Shown here one piece after another: positions 1-12,533 of a stretch of 64,000 bases of DNA. Origin of the DNA: Bifidobacterium breve (lineage in GTDB: Bacteria > Actinomycetota > Actinomycetes > Nanopelagicales > Nanopelagicaceae); contig CAMDBB010000005.1 in assembly GCA_945889195.1 (NCBI GenBank), forward strand, positions 51,075-115,074, read 5' to 3'. Position 1 is the first letter of the stretch. Each line of letters opens with the position of its first letter. The notes beneath the pieces were generated by a model. The model ran no database searches. It saw only the letters and a list, made by a program, of their open reading frames with translations, and was not told the origin of the DNA. Made by a program: the position numbers and the translations under genes.

Positions 1-2133
1 CGCGTTCTTGGTTATCCATATGCAATCGGTGAGAAACTCACCAAAGCGCTTCCACCTTCAGTCATGGGTAAAGACATCACACTTTCAGGAATCTTTGATT
101 CGAAAGATTCACGTTACGGCGAGGCCGGCGAATTTAGACAACTCTACGAGAGCGACCCTGATTCCAAGCGGGTAGTTGATTTAGCAAAGGGTTTGGAAGG
201 ACTTAAACGCCAATGGGGAGTTCATGCTGCAGGTGTGATTCTCTCTCGTGAACCGCTGCTCGATGTAATTCCTATCCACCGTCGTGAAGCAGATGGCGCA
301 ATCATTACTCAATTCGATATGGGCGCCTGCGAATCAACGGGCCTACTTAAGATGGACTTCCTGGGGCTACGAAACCTCTCTGTTCTCGATGATGCTCTGC
401 TCAATATCAAAGCAAATCAAGGGATAGATGTAGTACTTGAAGATCTGCCACTGCACGATCAGAAAACATTCGAACTTCTATCGCGCGGTGACACTCTCGG
501 CGTCTTCCAGCTCGATGGTGGACCAATGCGCGCACTTCTACGCAGCATGGCTCCAGATTCTTTTGCCGATATCTCTGCAGTGATTGCGCTCTATCGCCCT
601 GGCCCAATGGGAGAGAATGCACATAACAACTACGCCGATCGTAAGAATGGGCGCAAGCCAGTTGAGCCGATCCACCCAGAGCTATCTGCACCGCTCAATG
701 AAATTCTCGGCGATACCTACGGCCTCATTGTTTATCAAGAGCAGGTAATGGCGATTGCGCAGAAGGTTGCTGGCTTTACCTTGGGACGCGCGGATCTACT
801 CCGTAAAGCGATGGGAAAGAAGAATAAAGAGATTCTCGATAAGGAGTACATCCCATTCGAAGCGGGCATGAAGGAGAATGGTTTCTCTGTCGCTGCCATT
901 AAGCGTCTCTGGGAAGTTCTTATTCCATTCTCTGATTACGCATTTAACCGAGCACATAGCGCGGGTTACGGCGTTGTTTCATTCTGGACCGCCTACCTCA
1001 AGGCAAATTACCCAACTGAATACATGGCGGCGCTCTTAACAAGTGTGCGCGATGATAAAGATAAATCTGCGCTCTACCTCTCTGAATGTCGTCGCATGGG
1101 AATCAAGGTCTTGCCACCTGATGTCAATGAATCTGATGCTGAGTACACACCTCGCGGAGTTGATATTCGCTTTGGTTTAGCTGCTATTCGAAACGTTGGA
1201 GAAGGAGTAGTTGCATCTATCAAGGCAGCGCGAGCGAGCAAGGGATCATTTGCCTCATTTGGAGATTTCTTAGCTAAGGTCGATGCCAATGTCTGTAATA
1301 AAAAGACGATCGAATCTTTAGTAAAGTCGGGAGCATTTGATTCGCTCTCTCATCCACGCAAGGGCTTGATGGCAATCCACCTCGAGGCGATTGACTCTGT
1401 CATTGAGACCAAGCGCGCCGAAGCAATTGGCCAATTTGATCTCTTCGGTGGCGACACTATTTCGCAAGTTGCCGGACTCGATATCGAGATTCCAAATACC
1501 GAATGGGATAAATCAACTCTTCTTACCTTTGAACGCGAGATGCTCGGACTCTACGTCTCAGATCACCCACTCTTAGGTGTTGAGCATGTGTTGCGCTCAC
1601 ATACAGATATGTCTATCTCAGAGCTCCTGGAAGATGGCCCACAAGATGGCGTTGTCACTATCGGCGGACTCATTACTGGTATTCAACGGAAAGTTTCTCG
1701 CCAAGGTGCTTCGTGGGCGGTCGTCAATGTAGAAGACCTCGAAGGTGCGATTGAAGTTCTCTTCTTCTCCAATACCTACAATCAATATGCGCTCTCACTC
1801 ACCGAAGATCGTGTAGTTGTTGTGCGAGGACGTTTCTCGCGCACTGATGAACAAGTTCGCTTCACAGCCCTTGAGATGAAGATGCCAGATATCAGCGCAA
1901 CGCCAACAGGACCTCTTCTCATCTCACTTCCTGCGAATCAAGTGACTCCGCCGGTTGTCGAGCGAATGAAAGAGATTCTCCGTTCTCATCCGGGCAAGCG
2001 CGAAGTGCATCTTCAAGTCATTGATCAGCAGAAATCAACGACGCTAAAGATTGATGCACTTGTGACATCATCACCGAGTTTGAGCGCAGATCTCAAGGCG
2101 ATCTTGGGCCCTGACTGCCTCATACGTATCTAA
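1..2133 (+). CDS. dnaE: DNA polymerase III subunit alpha (5'-truncated by window edge)
   Basis: Frame is open from base 1; contains ALYRPGPMGENAHNNYADRKNGRKP, YGLIVYQEQVMAIAQKVAGFTLGRADLLRKAMGKK and an OB-fold C-terminus typical of DnaE. Confidence 0.97.
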   Translation, partial: RVLGYPYAIGEKLTKALPPSVMGKDITLSGIFDSKDSRYGEAGEFRQLYESDPDSKRVVDLAKGLEGLKRQWGVHAAGVILSREPLLDVIPIHRREADGAIITQFDMGACESTGLLKMDFLGLRNLSVLDDALLNIKANQGIDVVLEDLPLHDQKTFELLSRGDTLGVFQLDGGPMRALLRSMAPDSFADISAVIALYRPGPMGENAHNNYADRKNGRKPVEPIHPELSAPLNEILGDTYGLIVYQEQVMAIAQKVAGFTLGRADLLRKAMGKKNKEILDKEYIPFEAGMKENGFSVAAIKRLWEVLIPFSDYAFNRAHSAGYGVVSFWTAYLKANYPTEYMAALLTSVRDDKDKSALYLSECRRMGIKVLPPDVNESDAEYTPRGVDIRFGLAAIRNVGEGVVASIKAARASKGSFASFGDFLAKVDANVCNKKTIESLVKSGAFDSLSHPRKGLMAIHLEAIDSVIETKRAEAIGQFDLFGGDTISQVAGLDIEIPNTEWDKSTLLTFEREMLGLYVSDHPLLGVEHVLRSHTDMSISELLEDGPQDGVVTIGGLITGIQRKVSRQGASWAVVNVEDLEGAIEVLFFSNTYNQYALSLTEDRVVVVRGRFSRTDEQVRFTALEMKMPDISATPTGPLLISLPANQVTPPVVERMKEILRSHPGKREVHLQVIDQQKSTTLKIDALVTSSPSLSADLKAILGPDCLIRI

Positions 2134-2209
2134 ATAGGGCGTATCTAACTCAGCGGTAACTGAAAAAATCAGGTCTCACGGCAATCGCTGTCCAAAGTAG
2201 AATGCGCTT

Positions 2210-3517
2210 GTGATTCGTACCGTCGATCTGCGAGGCAAACCCCTTGATAAAGCTGGTTATCAAGAGCTGCTTCCGCGCGCCACCCTTGATGTGGCATCTG
2301 CGATGGTGGCGATCGCTCCAATTTTGCAACGAGTTAAAGCAGGTACTGAGGCAGATTTAATCGCGCTGGCAGAAGAGTTTGACGGCACAACTCCAGCATC
2401 GATTCGTATTCCGCAGAGCGCACTTGATGAGGCGCTGCGCAACCTTGATCCAAAGATCAGAGCAGCGCTTGAAAAGTCAGCGCTAAGAATTCGTAAGGTC
2501 CATGAAGATCAGCGCCGCAGCGAAAGCACCACAAAAGTTGTTGACGGCGGAACTGTCACTGAACGTTGGGTGCCGGTAGATCGCGTTGGTCTCTATGTTC
2601 CTGGAGGACGCGCGGTCTATCCAAGTAGCGTCATGATGAATGTGATACCTGCACAGATTGCACAGGTAAGTAGCATCGCAGTTGCTTCTCCTCCTCAGAA
2701 AGAGTTTGCAGGTCTGCCACACCCAACTATTTTGGCGACTTGTGCTCTCTTAGGAATCACAGAGGTATATGCCGTTGGGGGAGCGCAAGCAATCGCGCTC
2801 TTTGCTTATGGCATGAAAGATCTTTGTGCCAAGTGTGATTTGGTAACTGGCCCTGGCAATATCTATGTGGCCGCTGCTAAGCGCGCGCTCCGCGGAATTA
2901 TCGGAATCGACTCTGAGGCTGGACCTACAGAGATTGCTATTCTCGCCGATGACACAGCGATTGCCGCCGACGTTGCTACCGATTTAATCAGCCAAGCGGA
3001 GCACGATGTCATTGCTGCTGCTGTGCTCGTCACAACTTCAACGAGGCTGGCCAGCGAGGTCGAAGCTGAGCTTGAGAAGCGCGTTGCTGCAACGAAGCAC
3101 TCCGAGAGAATTCGCACTGCGCTCTCTGGTATCCAATCTGCGATTGCACTTGTTGACTCTATTGAGCAGGGTCTTGATGTTGTAAACGCATATGCCGCCG
3201 AACACCTTGAGATTCAGACTTCACAATCAGCGCTAGATGCAAAGAAGATTCGCAATGCCGGCGCAGTATTTATTGGACGTTTCTCTCCAGTATCGCTGGG
3301 TGATTACTCAGCTGGCTCTAATCACGTTCTACCAACGGGTGGTTGCGCATGCCATAGCAGCGGACTTTCTGTGCAGACTTTCTTACGAGGTCTGCATTTC
3401 ATCGAGTACAACCAAGCTGCATTTACAGAGATCCTCGAGACCGTTGTTACCTTGGCAAACTCTGAAGATCTTCCTGCTCACGGTGAAGCCATGACTGCGC
3501 GATTGGAAAATCTATGA
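2210..3517 (+). CDS. hisD: histidinol dehydrogenase (GTG start)
   Basis: [56 protein letters not shown]; first gene of the his cluster. Confidence 0.97.
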   Translation: MIRTVDLRGKPLDKAGYQELLPRATLDVASAMVAIAPILQRVKAGTEADLIALAEEFDGTTPASIRIPQSALDEALRNLDPKIRAALEKSALRIRKVHEDQRRSESTTKVVDGGTVTERWVPVDRVGLYVPGGRAVYPSSVMMNVIPAQIAQVSSIAVASPPQKEFAGLPHPTILATCALLGITEVYAVGGAQAIALFAYGMKDLCAKCDLVTGPGNIYVAAAKRALRGIIGIDSEAGPTEIAILADDTAIAADVATDLISQAEHDVIAAAVLVTTSTRLASEVEAELEKRVAATKHSERIRTALSGIQSAIALVDSIEQGLDVVNAYAAEHLEIQTSQSALDAKKIRNAGAVFIGRFSPVSLGDYSAGSNHVLPTGGCACHSSGLSVQTFLRGLHFIEYNQAAFTEILETVVTLANSEDLPAHGEAMTARLENL

Positions 3518-4602
3518 ACCAGTGGCCAACCTGGTTGCCCCTGCGCCAAGACTTACGCGAGCTCTCTGCTTATGGTGCGCCACAAGTTCCAGCTGACGCT
3601 GTGATGAATACAAATGAGAATCCCTATCCGCTTTCGCAAGAGCTCTCTGCAGCAATCGCGGCCAGAGTGCTGGATGCAGCGAAGAACCTCAATCGCTATC
3701 CCGATCGCGACGCAACAGTTCTACGAGGCAAGTTGGCGCGGTTCATCAACTCGCTCTCTGCGACGAAGTTGACCGAAGAGAACATCTGGGCTGCTAATGG
3801 CAGCAATGAAATCATTCAATCTCTCTTCATGGCCTTCAGTAGCGGTAGCGCTCTTGGTTTCACACCTTCCTATTCGATGCACCCCTTGATTGCCAAGGTG
3901 ACAGGTGTTTCTTGGATCAATGGTTCTCGTCGCGAAGATTTCACCTTGGATTACGACTCTGCCCTGGCACAGATTCAACGCGAAAAACCAGCCCTTACCT
4001 GTATCACTACGCCCAATAATCCAACGGGTTCATCGCTTTCGATTAATGAGATTGAGAAGTTAGCTAAGGCCACGCCAGGGTTATTGGTCATCGATGAGGC
4101 CTATGCCGAATTCTCTGAAGAAACTTCCGCGGTAACTCTGATTGAGAAGTATCCACATGTGGTTGTCATTCGAACAATGAGCAAGGCCTTTGCCTTCGCT
4201 GGAGTTCGTTTAGGTTATTTAGTTGCAGATAAAGCCGTTATTGATGCGATGTATTTGGTCCGCCTTCCGTACCACCTCAGCGCGCTGACTCAAGCTGCCG
4301 GAGAAGTAGCGCTGGATTATCAAGAAGAGCTGCTAGCCAACGTTGCACGTCTGCGCGCGGACCGCGAGAAGTTAGCGCAAGAGATCGTGGCGCTTGGACT
4401 TACCGTCGTGCCGAGTGATGCCAACTTCCTCCTCTTCGGTGGATTTACTAAGCCGGCAGCGCAACTCTGGAAAGAGATGCTGGAAAGAGGAGTTCTCATC
4501 AGAGATGTGGGATTATTAGGCTACTTGCGAGTGACCATTGGCAACGAAGCCGAGAACAAGAAATTTATCGACTCACTATCGGCTTGCCTGGGAGAAAAAT
4601 GA
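3514..4602 (+). CDS. hisC: histidinol-phosphate aminotransferase
   Basis: Class I/II aminotransferase with [34 protein letters not shown] overlap with hisD. Confidence 0.96.
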   Translation: MNQWPTWLPLRQDLRELSAYGAPQVPADAVMNTNENPYPLSQELSAAIAARVLDAAKNLNRYPDRDATVLRGKLARFINSLSATKLTEENIWAANGSNEIIQSLFMAFSSGSALGFTPSYSMHPLIAKVTGVSWINGSRREDFTLDYDSALAQIQREKPALTCITTPNNPTGSSLSINEIEKLAKATPGLLVIDEAYAEFSEETSAVTLIEKYPHVVVIRTMSKAFAFAGVRLGYLVADKAVIDAMYLVRLPYHLSALTQAAGEVALDYQEELLANVARLRADREKLAQEIVALGLTVVPSDANFLLFGGFTKPAAQLWKEMLERGVLIRDVGLLGYLRVTIGNEAENKKFIDSLSACLGEK

Positions 4603-5186
4603 GCAGAACAGCACGCGTTGAACGCACAACGAAAGAATCTAGCGTTCTTGTAGAACTGAACTTAGATGGCACCGGTGAAATCTCGGTCGAAACTGGAGTT
4701 CCCTTCTTCGATCACATGATGAGCCAGTTAGGAAAGCACTCTGGCTTTAATCTCACCATTAAGACAACAGGTGATGTTGATGTTGATTCACACCATACTG
4801 TTGAAGATACCTCTCTCGCCTTTGGTCAAGCTCTCCGCGAAGCTCTAGGAGATAAAGCTGGTATTCGCCGCTTCGGTGATGCGATGGTTCCACTTGATGA
4901 AGTTCTAGTACAGGCAGCTGTAGATTTATCAGGGCGACCATATTTAGTCCATCGTCAACCAGAGATTGTCGAGCTGATCGGTACCTTCGATACAACTCTT
5001 GGAAAACATATCTGGGAATCTATTGTCGCTGAAGCCCGTATCGCTCTCCATGTGCGCGTACTTGAAGGTCGCAATGCCCACCACGTCTTCGAAGCGCAAT
5101 TTAAGGCAGTCGCACGTGCGCTGCGAGATGCCGTTGCGCTAGATAGCCGTGTTACAGGAATTCCTTCCACCAAGGGCTCTCTCTAA
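4599..5186 (+). CDS. hisB: imidazoleglycerol-phosphate dehydratase
   Basis: [41 protein letters not shown] at 4599 overlaps the hisC stop. Confidence 0.96.
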   Translation: MSRTARVERTTKESSVLVELNLDGTGEISVETGVPFFDHMMSQLGKHSGFNLTIKTTGDVDVDSHHTVEDTSLAFGQALREALGDKAGIRRFGDAMVPLDEVLVQAAVDLSGRPYLVHRQPEIVELIGTFDTTLGKHIWESIVAEARIALHVRVLEGRNAHHVFEAQFKAVARALRDAVALDSRVTGIPSTKGSL

Positions 5187-5191
5187 CGTTC

Positions 5192-5785
5192 GTGATTGCA
5201 ATTCTTGATTACGGTTCTGGAAATCTAAGGTCGGCCCAACGCGCCTTTGAAACCTCGGGGCGTGAAGTTGTCATCACATCCGACTATGAAGTTGCGCTCA
5301 ATGCTGATGGCTTAGTAGTCCCAGGTGTTGGTGCCTTTGCCGCTTGTATGGAAGGGCTGATCACAGTGCGCGGAGATCAGATTGTGCGCGAAAGAATCGC
5401 CGCCGCTCGTCCCACGCTTGGAATATGTGTCGGAATGCAGATTCTCTTTTCGCAAGGGCTCGAGCATGGAGTGCATCCGGGAGTTGGCATCTGGGACGCC
5501 ACAGTTGAGAAGTTAGAGGCACCGATATTGCCGCATATGGGCTGGAACACTGTGAAGGCCGGAGCGGGCTCACAACTTTTCAACGGCGTTGAAGATGAAT
5601 CTTTCTACTTTGTGCATTCATACGCTGTAAAGAATCCCGTTGGCACCATTTCAACGCTTTCGAACTATGGCGAGGATTTCTTAGCTGCAGTCGAAGATGG
5701 AGCAATTGCTGCGACGCAATTTCATCCTGAAAAATCTGGAGATGCCGGCTTACACTTGATTAAGAATTGGGTACAAACGCTATGA
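5192..5785 (+). CDS. hisH: imidazole glycerol phosphate synthase subunit HisH
   Basis: Glutamine amidotransferase: [31 protein letters not shown]. Confidence 0.96.
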   Translation: MIAILDYGSGNLRSAQRAFETSGREVVITSDYEVALNADGLVVPGVGAFAACMEGLITVRGDQIVRERIAAARPTLGICVGMQILFSQGLEHGVHPGVGIWDATVEKLEAPILPHMGWNTVKAGAGSQLFNGVEDESFYFVHSYAVKNPVGTISTLSNYGEDFLAAVEDGAIAATQFHPEKSGDAGLHLIKNWVQTL

Positions 5786-6507
5786 GTTACTTAGAACTAC
5801 TTCCTGCCGTCGATGTGAAAGATGGTCGCGCTGTACGCCTAGTGCAAGGCGAACTCTCTGCTGAAACGGCATATGGCAATCCGCTAGAAGTAGCCCTCGA
5901 GTTTCAAGCAGCAGGAGCTGAGTGGTTACACCTTGTGGACCTTGATGCCGCCTTTGGTCGCGGCGAAAATAGCGCGCTCTTAGCTGAAGTTGTTGGAAAG
6001 CTCGATATTAAAGTCGAACTCTCTGGCGGAATCCGTGATGATGAATCACTGCGTCGCGCTCTGGCAACTGGCTGCACTCGCGTCAATCTAGGAACAGCCG
6101 CGCTAGAAAATCCCGAGTGGACTGCGAAGATTATTCAAGAGTATGGCGATCGCATCGCTGTTGGTCTTGATGTTCGTGGACATGTCTTAGCTGCCCGTGG
6201 TTGGACGAAAGAGGGCGGAGATCTCTTTGAAACTATTGAACGCCTAGAGCGCGATGGATGCGCACGTTATGTTGTTACAGATGTAACGAAAGATGGAACT
6301 CTGCAAGGACCGAATGTGCAACTTCTGCAGGAGGTATGTGCTGTTACCAAGAAGCCAGTTGTAGCATCGGGTGGAATTTCATCTCTTGCCGATATCGAAT
6401 CCCTCATGGCTCTTAACGCCATCGGAGTTGAAGGTGCAATCGTTGGCAAGGCTCTCTATGCCGGAGCCTTTACTGTGCAAGAGGCGCTGGAGTTAACGAA
6501 GCGATGA
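5782..6507 (+). CDS. priA: phosphoribosyl isomerase A (bifunctional HisA/TrpF, PriA type)
   Basis: [55 protein letters not shown]; close to mycobacterial PriA as recalled; no separate trpF in the window. Confidence 0.9.
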   Translation: MSYLELLPAVDVKDGRAVRLVQGELSAETAYGNPLEVALEFQAAGAEWLHLVDLDAAFGRGENSALLAEVVGKLDIKVELSGGIRDDESLRRALATGCTRVNLGTAALENPEWTAKIIQEYGDRIAVGLDVRGHVLAARGWTKEGGDLFETIERLERDGCARYVVTDVTKDGTLQGPNVQLLQEVCAVTKKPVVASGGISSLADIESLMALNAIGVEGAIVGKALYAGAFTVQEALELTKR

Positions 6508-7277
6508 GCCTTTCCGTTCGCATCATTCCCTGTCTTGATGTCACAGATGGTCGCGTTGTTAAGGGAGTAAATTTCACAGATCTCCGCGATGCTGGCGATC
6601 CAGTTGAGATGGCTGCCCTCTATGGACGTGAAGGCGCAGATGAACTTACCTTTCTCGATATCTCTGCAAGTGCTGCAGGGAGAGAGACAACACTTGATGT
6701 AGTTCGAAAAACTGCAGAGCAAGTCTTTATCCCTCTGACTGTGGGAGGGGGAATACGTACCGTTGAAGATGTCAATCAATTACTGCGTGCAGGTGCAGAT
6801 AAAGTCTCCATTAATACTGCAGCGCTGGCACGACCTGAGTTAATCGCTGAAATCGCCGATCGTTTTGGTTCACAAGTTCTCGTTCTCTCAGTCGATGCGC
6901 GCCGCGCACGTACTGAATCAGGATTTGAAGTAACAACACATGGTGGGCGACAGAGCGCAGGTGTAGATGCGCTTGCCTGGGTTGAGAAAGCATGTGCACT
7001 GGGTGTTGGTGAAATTCTCTTAAATTCAATGGATGCCGATGGAACTCGCGCTGGCTATGACATTGGAATGATCACCGCTGTACGTGCTGTTTCGCGAGTT
7101 CCACTCATTGCAAGTGGTGGGGCAGGAACGCTAGAAGATTTCTCTGCTGCCCTCGATGCCGGCGCAGATGCGCTCTTGGCAGCGAGCGTCTTTCACTTTG
7201 GGATTCACCGTATTCCTGATGTGAAAAAGTACTTGCAAGGCCAGGGTTATTCAGTTCGCAACGCGCAGGCTTCGTAA
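6504..7277 (+). CDS. hisF: imidazole glycerol phosphate synthase subunit HisF
   Basis: [58 protein letters not shown]. Confidence 0.97.
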   Translation: MSLSVRIIPCLDVTDGRVVKGVNFTDLRDAGDPVEMAALYGREGADELTFLDISASAAGRETTLDVVRKTAEQVFIPLTVGGGIRTVEDVNQLLRAGADKVSINTAALARPELIAEIADRFGSQVLVLSVDARRARTESGFEVTTHGGRQSAGVDALAWVEKACALGVGEILLNSMDADGTRAGYDIGMITAVRAVSRVPLIASGGAGTLEDFSAALDAGADALLAASVFHFGIHRIPDVKKYLQGQGYSVRNAQAS

Positions 7278-7292
7278 GGCAGAATAGGGTCT

Positions 7293-7637
7293 ATGAGCGG
7301 CCAACTTCCCGAAGCAATTCTTGCGCTGCTCAAAGATCCAACAACTCTGATTCCAGCGATTGCCCAAGATGCCACAAGTGGTGAAGTTTTGATGTTGGCA
7401 TATATGAATACTCAGTCTTTGGCGTTGACCATCCAGACAGGACGCGCCACCTATTGGTCGCGTAGTCGTAGCGAACTCTGGGAGAAGGGCGCCACTTCGG
7501 GAAATACGCAGATGGTTCACTCCATCTCTTTAGATTGCGATGGCGATGCCTTGTTACTGAAAGTTGAACAGAGCGGTGCTGCCTGCCATACCGGTGATCG
7601 CACCTGCTTCCATACAAATATTGGGTTGGCGCGATGA
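7293..7637 (+). CDS. hisI: phosphoribosyl-AMP cyclohydrolase
   Basis: [68 protein letters not shown]. Confidence 0.96.
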   Translation: MSGQLPEAILALLKDPTTLIPAIAQDATSGEVLMLAYMNTQSLALTIQTGRATYWSRSRSELWEKGATSGNTQMVHSISLDCDGDALLLKVEQSGAACHTGDRTCFHTNIGLAR

Positions 7638-9118
7638 AGCTCGAAGAATTCCGTGAATTTGCAAAGAACCATAACGTCATCCCGGTCTACCGAAAGCTCC
7701 TCGCCGATGGCGAAACTCCGCTCAATGTCTATAAGAAGTTAGCGAAGAACCTACCTGGAACTTTCTTACTGGAATCGGCAGAACATGGGGGAGTCTGGTC
7801 ACGCTATTCATTTATCGGCGCTTATAGCCAGACAACTTTGACCGAGAAGGATGGAGCAGCCTTCTGGTTAGGCACGCCTCCAGCGGGCGTACCGGTGGAT
7901 ATGAGCCCACTCGATGCGCTCCGTAAATCTGTTTCACATTTGAAATCTCCAAAGATTGCTGGCCTTCCTACTCTGACAGGTGGCTTAGTTGGATATATGG
8001 GTTACGACTGCGTCCGCAGTCTGGAGCGGATTCCAGAGCTTGCCCAGAAAGATATTGCTCTTCCTGAAATCGCCTTTATGTTAACTAGTGATTTAGCGGT
8101 GATGGATCACGCTGAAGGAACAATCACTCTGATTGCCAACGCTATCAATTGGGATGGTTCCGACGAACGCATCGATGAGTCTTATGCAGATGCCGTATCT
8201 CGCCTTGATCGCATGCAAGCAGAACTTCTTTCACCTCTTGCTGGAGATGTCACAACTATTCCTTCGAAGAAGGCGCCCCAATTTTCTCGGAATATGACCG
8301 CTGATGAATTTATGGCAAAGGTTGAGATAGCGAAAGAGGAAATCCGAGCAGGAGAAGCTTTTCAGATTGTTTTATCGCAGAGATTTGCAATGCCATGTAC
8401 CGCTGATGCCCTCGATGTCTATCGCATGTTGCGACTCAATAATCCAAGTCCATATATGTACTTATTCCGCTTTGAAGATGGCGTTGAGATTGTCGGTTCC
8501 AGTCCAGAAGCACTTGTTAAAGTCACTGGCGATGAAGTCATGGTGCACCCAATTGCTGGCACTCGTAAACGTTCTGCCTCAGTAGAAGAAGATATTCGCC
8601 TAGGTGAAGAGCTCCTGGCAGATCCCAAGGAGCGCGCTGAGCATTTGATGTTAGTTGATTTAGGTCGCAATGATTTAGGACGCGTCTGCGCACCTGGTTC
8701 GGTGGAAGTAATCGACTTTATGCATATCGAGCGTTACTCACATGTGATGCATATTGTTTCGACTGTCATCGGAAAGTTAGATCCTTCCTCAACTCCTATT
8801 GATGCGCTCTTCTCAGTCTTTCCAGCAGGAACGCTTTCAGGAGCGCCCAAGCCACGCGCTATGGAGATCATTGAATCGCTCGAACCAACAAGACGTGGGT
8901 TGTATGGTGGTGCGATCGGATACTTTGATTTCACCGGCAACATAGATGCGTGTATTGCAATTCGAACTGCGCTCCTTCATGGCGGCACTGCATATGTACA
9001 AGCAGGGGCTGGACTTGTAGCTGACTCAGATCCAGCATCAGAAAATGAAGAGACGCTCAATAAGGCAGCTGCCGTTCTCGGCGCAATCAGCGCAGCACAC
9101 GAATTGCAGCGACCATGA
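7634..9118 (+). CDS. trpE: anthranilate synthase component I
   Basis: Chorismate-binding family: [59 protein letters not shown]. Confidence 0.96.
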   Translation: MKLEEFREFAKNHNVIPVYRKLLADGETPLNVYKKLAKNLPGTFLLESAEHGGVWSRYSFIGAYSQTTLTEKDGAAFWLGTPPAGVPVDMSPLDALRKSVSHLKSPKIAGLPTLTGGLVGYMGYDCVRSLERIPELAQKDIALPEIAFMLTSDLAVMDHAEGTITLIANAINWDGSDERIDESYADAVSRLDRMQAELLSPLAGDVTTIPSKKAPQFSRNMTADEFMAKVEIAKEEIRAGEAFQIVLSQRFAMPCTADALDVYRMLRLNNPSPYMYLFRFEDGVEIVGSSPEALVKVTGDEVMVHPIAGTRKRSASVEEDIRLGEELLADPKERAEHLMLVDLGRNDLGRVCAPGSVEVIDFMHIERYSHVMHIVSTVIGKLDPSSTPIDALFSVFPAGTLSGAPKPRAMEIIESLEPTRRGLYGGAIGYFDFTGNIDACIAIRTALLHGGTAYVQAGAGLVADSDPASENEETLNKAAAVLGAISAAHELQRP

Positions 9119-9270
9119 AGCTAGCGATCTCACTCTTCTTTGTAGCGGTCATCGCAATTTCAATAAGCCGACGTCTACGACTTTCTGCTCGCTACGAGAG
9201 GGCTCCACGCGAACTCAATACCTGGACGGCGCTCGATAAAGGTATTGATCCAACTGAGGAGACCAAGTGA
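9115..9270 (+). CDS. small (51 aa) single-TM protein in the trp operon, possibly a reduced Trp-operon-associated membrane protein
   Basis: Not in the supplied ORF track (<60 aa). Translation [55 protein letters not shown] overlap with the trpE stop and GTGA overlap with the trpC start. Confidence 0.8.
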   Translation: MKLAISLFFVAVIAISISRRLRLSARYERAPRELNTWTALDKGIDPTEETK

Positions 9271-10040
9271 GCGTCCTCGACTCGATTATCGAAGGCGTCC
9301 GTGAAGATTTAGCAGCGCGCCGCGGCTCCATGGGAGCTTTACATGAGCGCATTGATGCGCAAGCGCCCGCACTTGATGCTCACTCATTTCTATCGCGCAA
9401 TGAGATGAATGTAATCGCAGAGGTAAAGCGCTCATCTCCTTCCAAGGGAAACCTGGCACCCATTACAGACCCGGCAGCCCTTGCAGAGAAGTATCAAGAA
9501 GCAGGCGCTGCAGCTGTCAGTGTTCTTACTGAACAACGCAGATTTGGTGGTTCGCTAGCAGATCTTGATGCGGTGCGCTCTCGCATTGAAATACCGGTGC
9601 TGCGTAAAGATTTTATGGTTGATGAATATCAATTTCTAGAAGCGCGTGCACATGGCGCAGATATCGTCTTATTGATTGTGGCCGCGCTCTCCAAGAGCCA
9701 ATTGAAAGATTTCTATGATCTTGCTACCGAACTTGGTATGGCCTCTCTCATTGAAGTACATACGCAATCTGAGTTAGAGAGCGCTATGGATATCTCACCT
9801 CGCATTGTTGGAGTTAATTCGCGAAACCTTAAGACACTTGAAGTCAGCGCATCAGTATTTGAAGAGCTCATCCCAGCAATTCCATCCACTGTGATTCGAG
9901 TTGCCGAGTCAGGGATCTCAACCCGCGCAGATGTCGCTCAGGCGCAAAAGGCGGGGGCAACTGCGATTCTTGTCGGTGAATCCCTCGTGAAATCAGGTGA
10001 CCCTATTTCTGCAATGCGTGAACTACTAGGTCACGGGTAG
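9267..10040 (+). CDS. trpC: indole-3-glycerol phosphate synthase (GTG start)
   Basis: [58 protein letters not shown]. Confidence 0.97.
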   Translation: MSVLDSIIEGVREDLAARRGSMGALHERIDAQAPALDAHSFLSRNEMNVIAEVKRSSPSKGNLAPITDPAALAEKYQEAGAAAVSVLTEQRRFGGSLADLDAVRSRIEIPVLRKDFMVDEYQFLEARAHGADIVLLIVAALSKSQLKDFYDLATELGMASLIEVHTQSELESAMDISPRIVGVNSRNLKTLEVSASVFEELIPAIPSTVIRVAESGISTRADVAQAQKAGATAILVGESLVKSGDPISAMRELLGHG

Positions 10041-10050
10041 GCTTTCAGCT

Positions 10051-11244
10051 ATGACAACTCTCGATGAGATTGCAGGCCACTTTGGCCAATATGGCGGGCG
10101 CTTTGTTCCAGAAGCGTTGATTGGAGCCCTTGAAGAGCTCGATGCCGCGCGCATCAAGGCGCAGACGGATCCCACATTTATCGAAGAGTTGGCAGAGCTG
10201 CATCGCACCTACACAGGTCGTCCTAGCATTCTGACTGAAGCGAAACGATTTGCAGAACATGCAGGTGGTGCACGCATTCTCTTGAAGCGCGAAGATCTCA
10301 ATCACACCGGAAGCCACAAGATCAATAATGTTCTTGGTCAAGCGCTCCTGACAAAACGTATGGGCAAGAAGCGCATCATCGCCGAAACAGGAGCTGGCCA
10401 ACATGGAGTTGCATCAGCGACTGCTGCAGCGTTGATGGGTCTTGAATGTGTTGTCTACATGGGCGAAGAAGATACAAAGCGCCAGGCGCTTAACGTAGCT
10501 CGCATGAAGTTACTTGGCGCAGAAGTAATTCCTGTAACTTCAGGTTCACGCACTCTCAAGGATGCGATTAATGAGGCGATGCGCGATTGGGTGACCAATG
10601 TTGAAACCACTCATTACATGCTCGGCACTGTTGCCGGACCGCACCCATTCCCTTCCATGGTGCGCGACTTCCATAAAATCATCGGTGAAGAATCTCGCGA
10701 ACAGGTATTGGCGCTGACTGGAAAACTTCCAACAGCAGTTCTCGCCTGTGTCGGGGGCGGATCTAATGCCATCGGAATCTTCCATCGCTTTATCTCTGAT
10801 CCTGAAGTTCGTTTAATCGGACTTGAAGCAGCAGGAGATGGCGTTGAAACTGGACGACATGCTGCAACGATTACCGGTGGAAGCCCAGGTGTGCTGCATG
10901 GAAATCGCACCTATGTTCTTCAAGATGAGAATGGTCAGACAATTGAATCTCATTCAATCTCAGCTGGACTTGATTACCCAGGTGTAGGTCCAGAACATGC
11001 TTACCTTCATGACATTGGTCGCGCTGAATATCGCGCGATTACCGATGCGCAGGCGATGCATGCATTTGCACTTCTTTGTAAGACTGAAGGAATCATTCCT
11101 GCCATCGAAACTGCTCATGCTCTCGCTGGCGCACTTCAGATTGGTAATGAGCTCGGACCTGAGGCGATATTGCTCATCAATCTATCGGGACGTGGCGATA
11201 AAGATGTTCACACTGCGGCGCAGTATTTTGGAATCCCACTGTAA
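10051..11244 (+). CDS. trpB: tryptophan synthase beta chain
   Basis: [52 protein letters not shown]. Confidence 0.98.
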   Translation: MTTLDEIAGHFGQYGGRFVPEALIGALEELDAARIKAQTDPTFIEELAELHRTYTGRPSILTEAKRFAEHAGGARILLKREDLNHTGSHKINNVLGQALLTKRMGKKRIIAETGAGQHGVASATAAALMGLECVVYMGEEDTKRQALNVARMKLLGAEVIPVTSGSRTLKDAINEAMRDWVTNVETTHYMLGTVAGPHPFPSMVRDFHKIIGEESREQVLALTGKLPTAVLACVGGGSNAIGIFHRFISDPEVRLIGLEAAGDGVETGRHAATITGGSPGVLHGNRTYVLQDENGQTIESHSISAGLDYPGVGPEHAYLHDIGRAEYRAITDAQAMHAFALLCKTEGIIPAIETAHALAGALQIGNELGPEAILLINLSGRGDKDVHTAAQYFGIPL

Positions 11245-12048
11245 ATGTCCACACCGCTTGATGATCTCTTTATAAAGGTCCGTGCTGAAAATAGAGCAGC
11301 CCTCATCGCCTATATCCCTGCTGGATTTCCAACGATTGAAGGTTGCAAGAAAGTAATCCAAGCCTTTATCGAAGGTGGCGTAGATGCCATTGAAATCGGC
11401 TTTCCTTATAGCGATCCGGTGATGGATGGGCCAACAATCCAAGCTGCTGCAGACCAATCACTTTCACAGGGAACAAATGCAGCCGATGTATTTGACGCAC
11501 TTAAAGTTGCAACCGATTCAGGTGTTCCTGCAGTTGTGATGACTTACTGGAATCCAATCGAAAAATACGGAGTCGAGAAGTTCGCCCAATCAATTGCAGC
11601 AAACGGTGGCTCAGGAGTGATTACTCCAGATCTCACTATCGAAGAATCCGCTGGATGGAAGTCAGCTGTTGAGAAGAGCGAGATCAATCCAATTTACGTT
11701 GTTGCGCCAAGTACATCTGCACAACGTCTGCCGCAAGTAACATCACGATGCGGTGGCTTTGTTTATGCAGCAAGTCTCATGGGGGTAACTGGTACACGCA
11801 CTGCTGTCTCATCAGGAGCGCCTGACCTTGTTGCGCGCATTAGAGAGACAACGGATCTTCCGATTGCAGTTGGCCTTGGCGTTTCAACTCGCGAGCAGGC
11901 CAAGGGCGTTGCAGGATATGCAGACGGAGTGATTGTGGGATCAGCATTTATTAAGGCGATGCAGGATGCTCCAAATGAGGCAGAAGGATTGAAATCTGTG
12001 AAAGAGTTAGCGCAACAACTTTCTTTGGGAGTGCGAGAAGGACGATGA
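11245..12048 (+). CDS. trpA: tryptophan synthase alpha chain
   Basis: AYIPAGFPTIEG, DAIEIGFPYSDPVMDGPTIQAA, VYAASLMGVTGTR. Confidence 0.97.
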   Translation: MSTPLDDLFIKVRAENRAALIAYIPAGFPTIEGCKKVIQAFIEGGVDAIEIGFPYSDPVMDGPTIQAAADQSLSQGTNAADVFDALKVATDSGVPAVVMTYWNPIEKYGVEKFAQSIAANGGSGVITPDLTIEESAGWKSAVEKSEINPIYVVAPSTSAQRLPQVTSRCGGFVYAASLMGVTGTRTAVSSGAPDLVARIRETTDLPIAVGLGVSTREQAKGVAGYADGVIVGSAFIKAMQDAPNEAEGLKSVKELAQQLSLGVREGR

Positions 12049-12533
12049 AGAAAATTCAGCCATGGCTAGGGCTTGCCGCTCGACTCATCCTTGGCGGAAC
12101 CCTGATTGCTGCTGGCTATCTCAAATTTGATGAGCTTGATAAATCGCAGATGGCAGTTCGGGCCTACGAGATGCTGCCGATTCCACTGGCGAATTTTCTC
12201 GGAATCTTTGTGCCATTCTTTGAATTGGCGATAGGAATCCTCCTGGTTATCGGAGCAGCTGTCCGCATCAGCGGTGCGCTGAGCGCGCTCTTAATGATCG
12301 GTTTCATGATCGCAATCTCCCAAGCCTGGGCACGCGGACTCTCTATCGACTGCGGATGCTTCGGTGGCGGGGGACAAGTTCCTGAAGGTGAAGCCAATTA
12401 TCTGACTCCACTTCTGCGCGACACAGGCTTAGCGCTCTTGGGAATTTACTTAACCCTCTTTCCACACACTAAATTTGGCCTGGATAAATCACCAGCGCCT
12501 GCGACACAACTAGGAGAAAGCAACAATGGCTAA
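12045..12533 (+). CDS. MauE/DoxX-family redox-associated membrane protein
   Basis: Four-TM pattern with SIDCGCFGGGGQ; adjacent to a DsbA-like gene. Confidence 0.8.
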   Translation: MKKIQPWLGLAARLILGGTLIAAGYLKFDELDKSQMAVRAYEMLPIPLANFLGIFVPFFELAIGILLVIGAAVRISGALSALLMIGFMIAISQAWARGLSIDCGCFGGGGQVPEGEANYLTPLLRDTGLALLGIYLTLFPHTKFGLDKSPAPATQLGESNNG

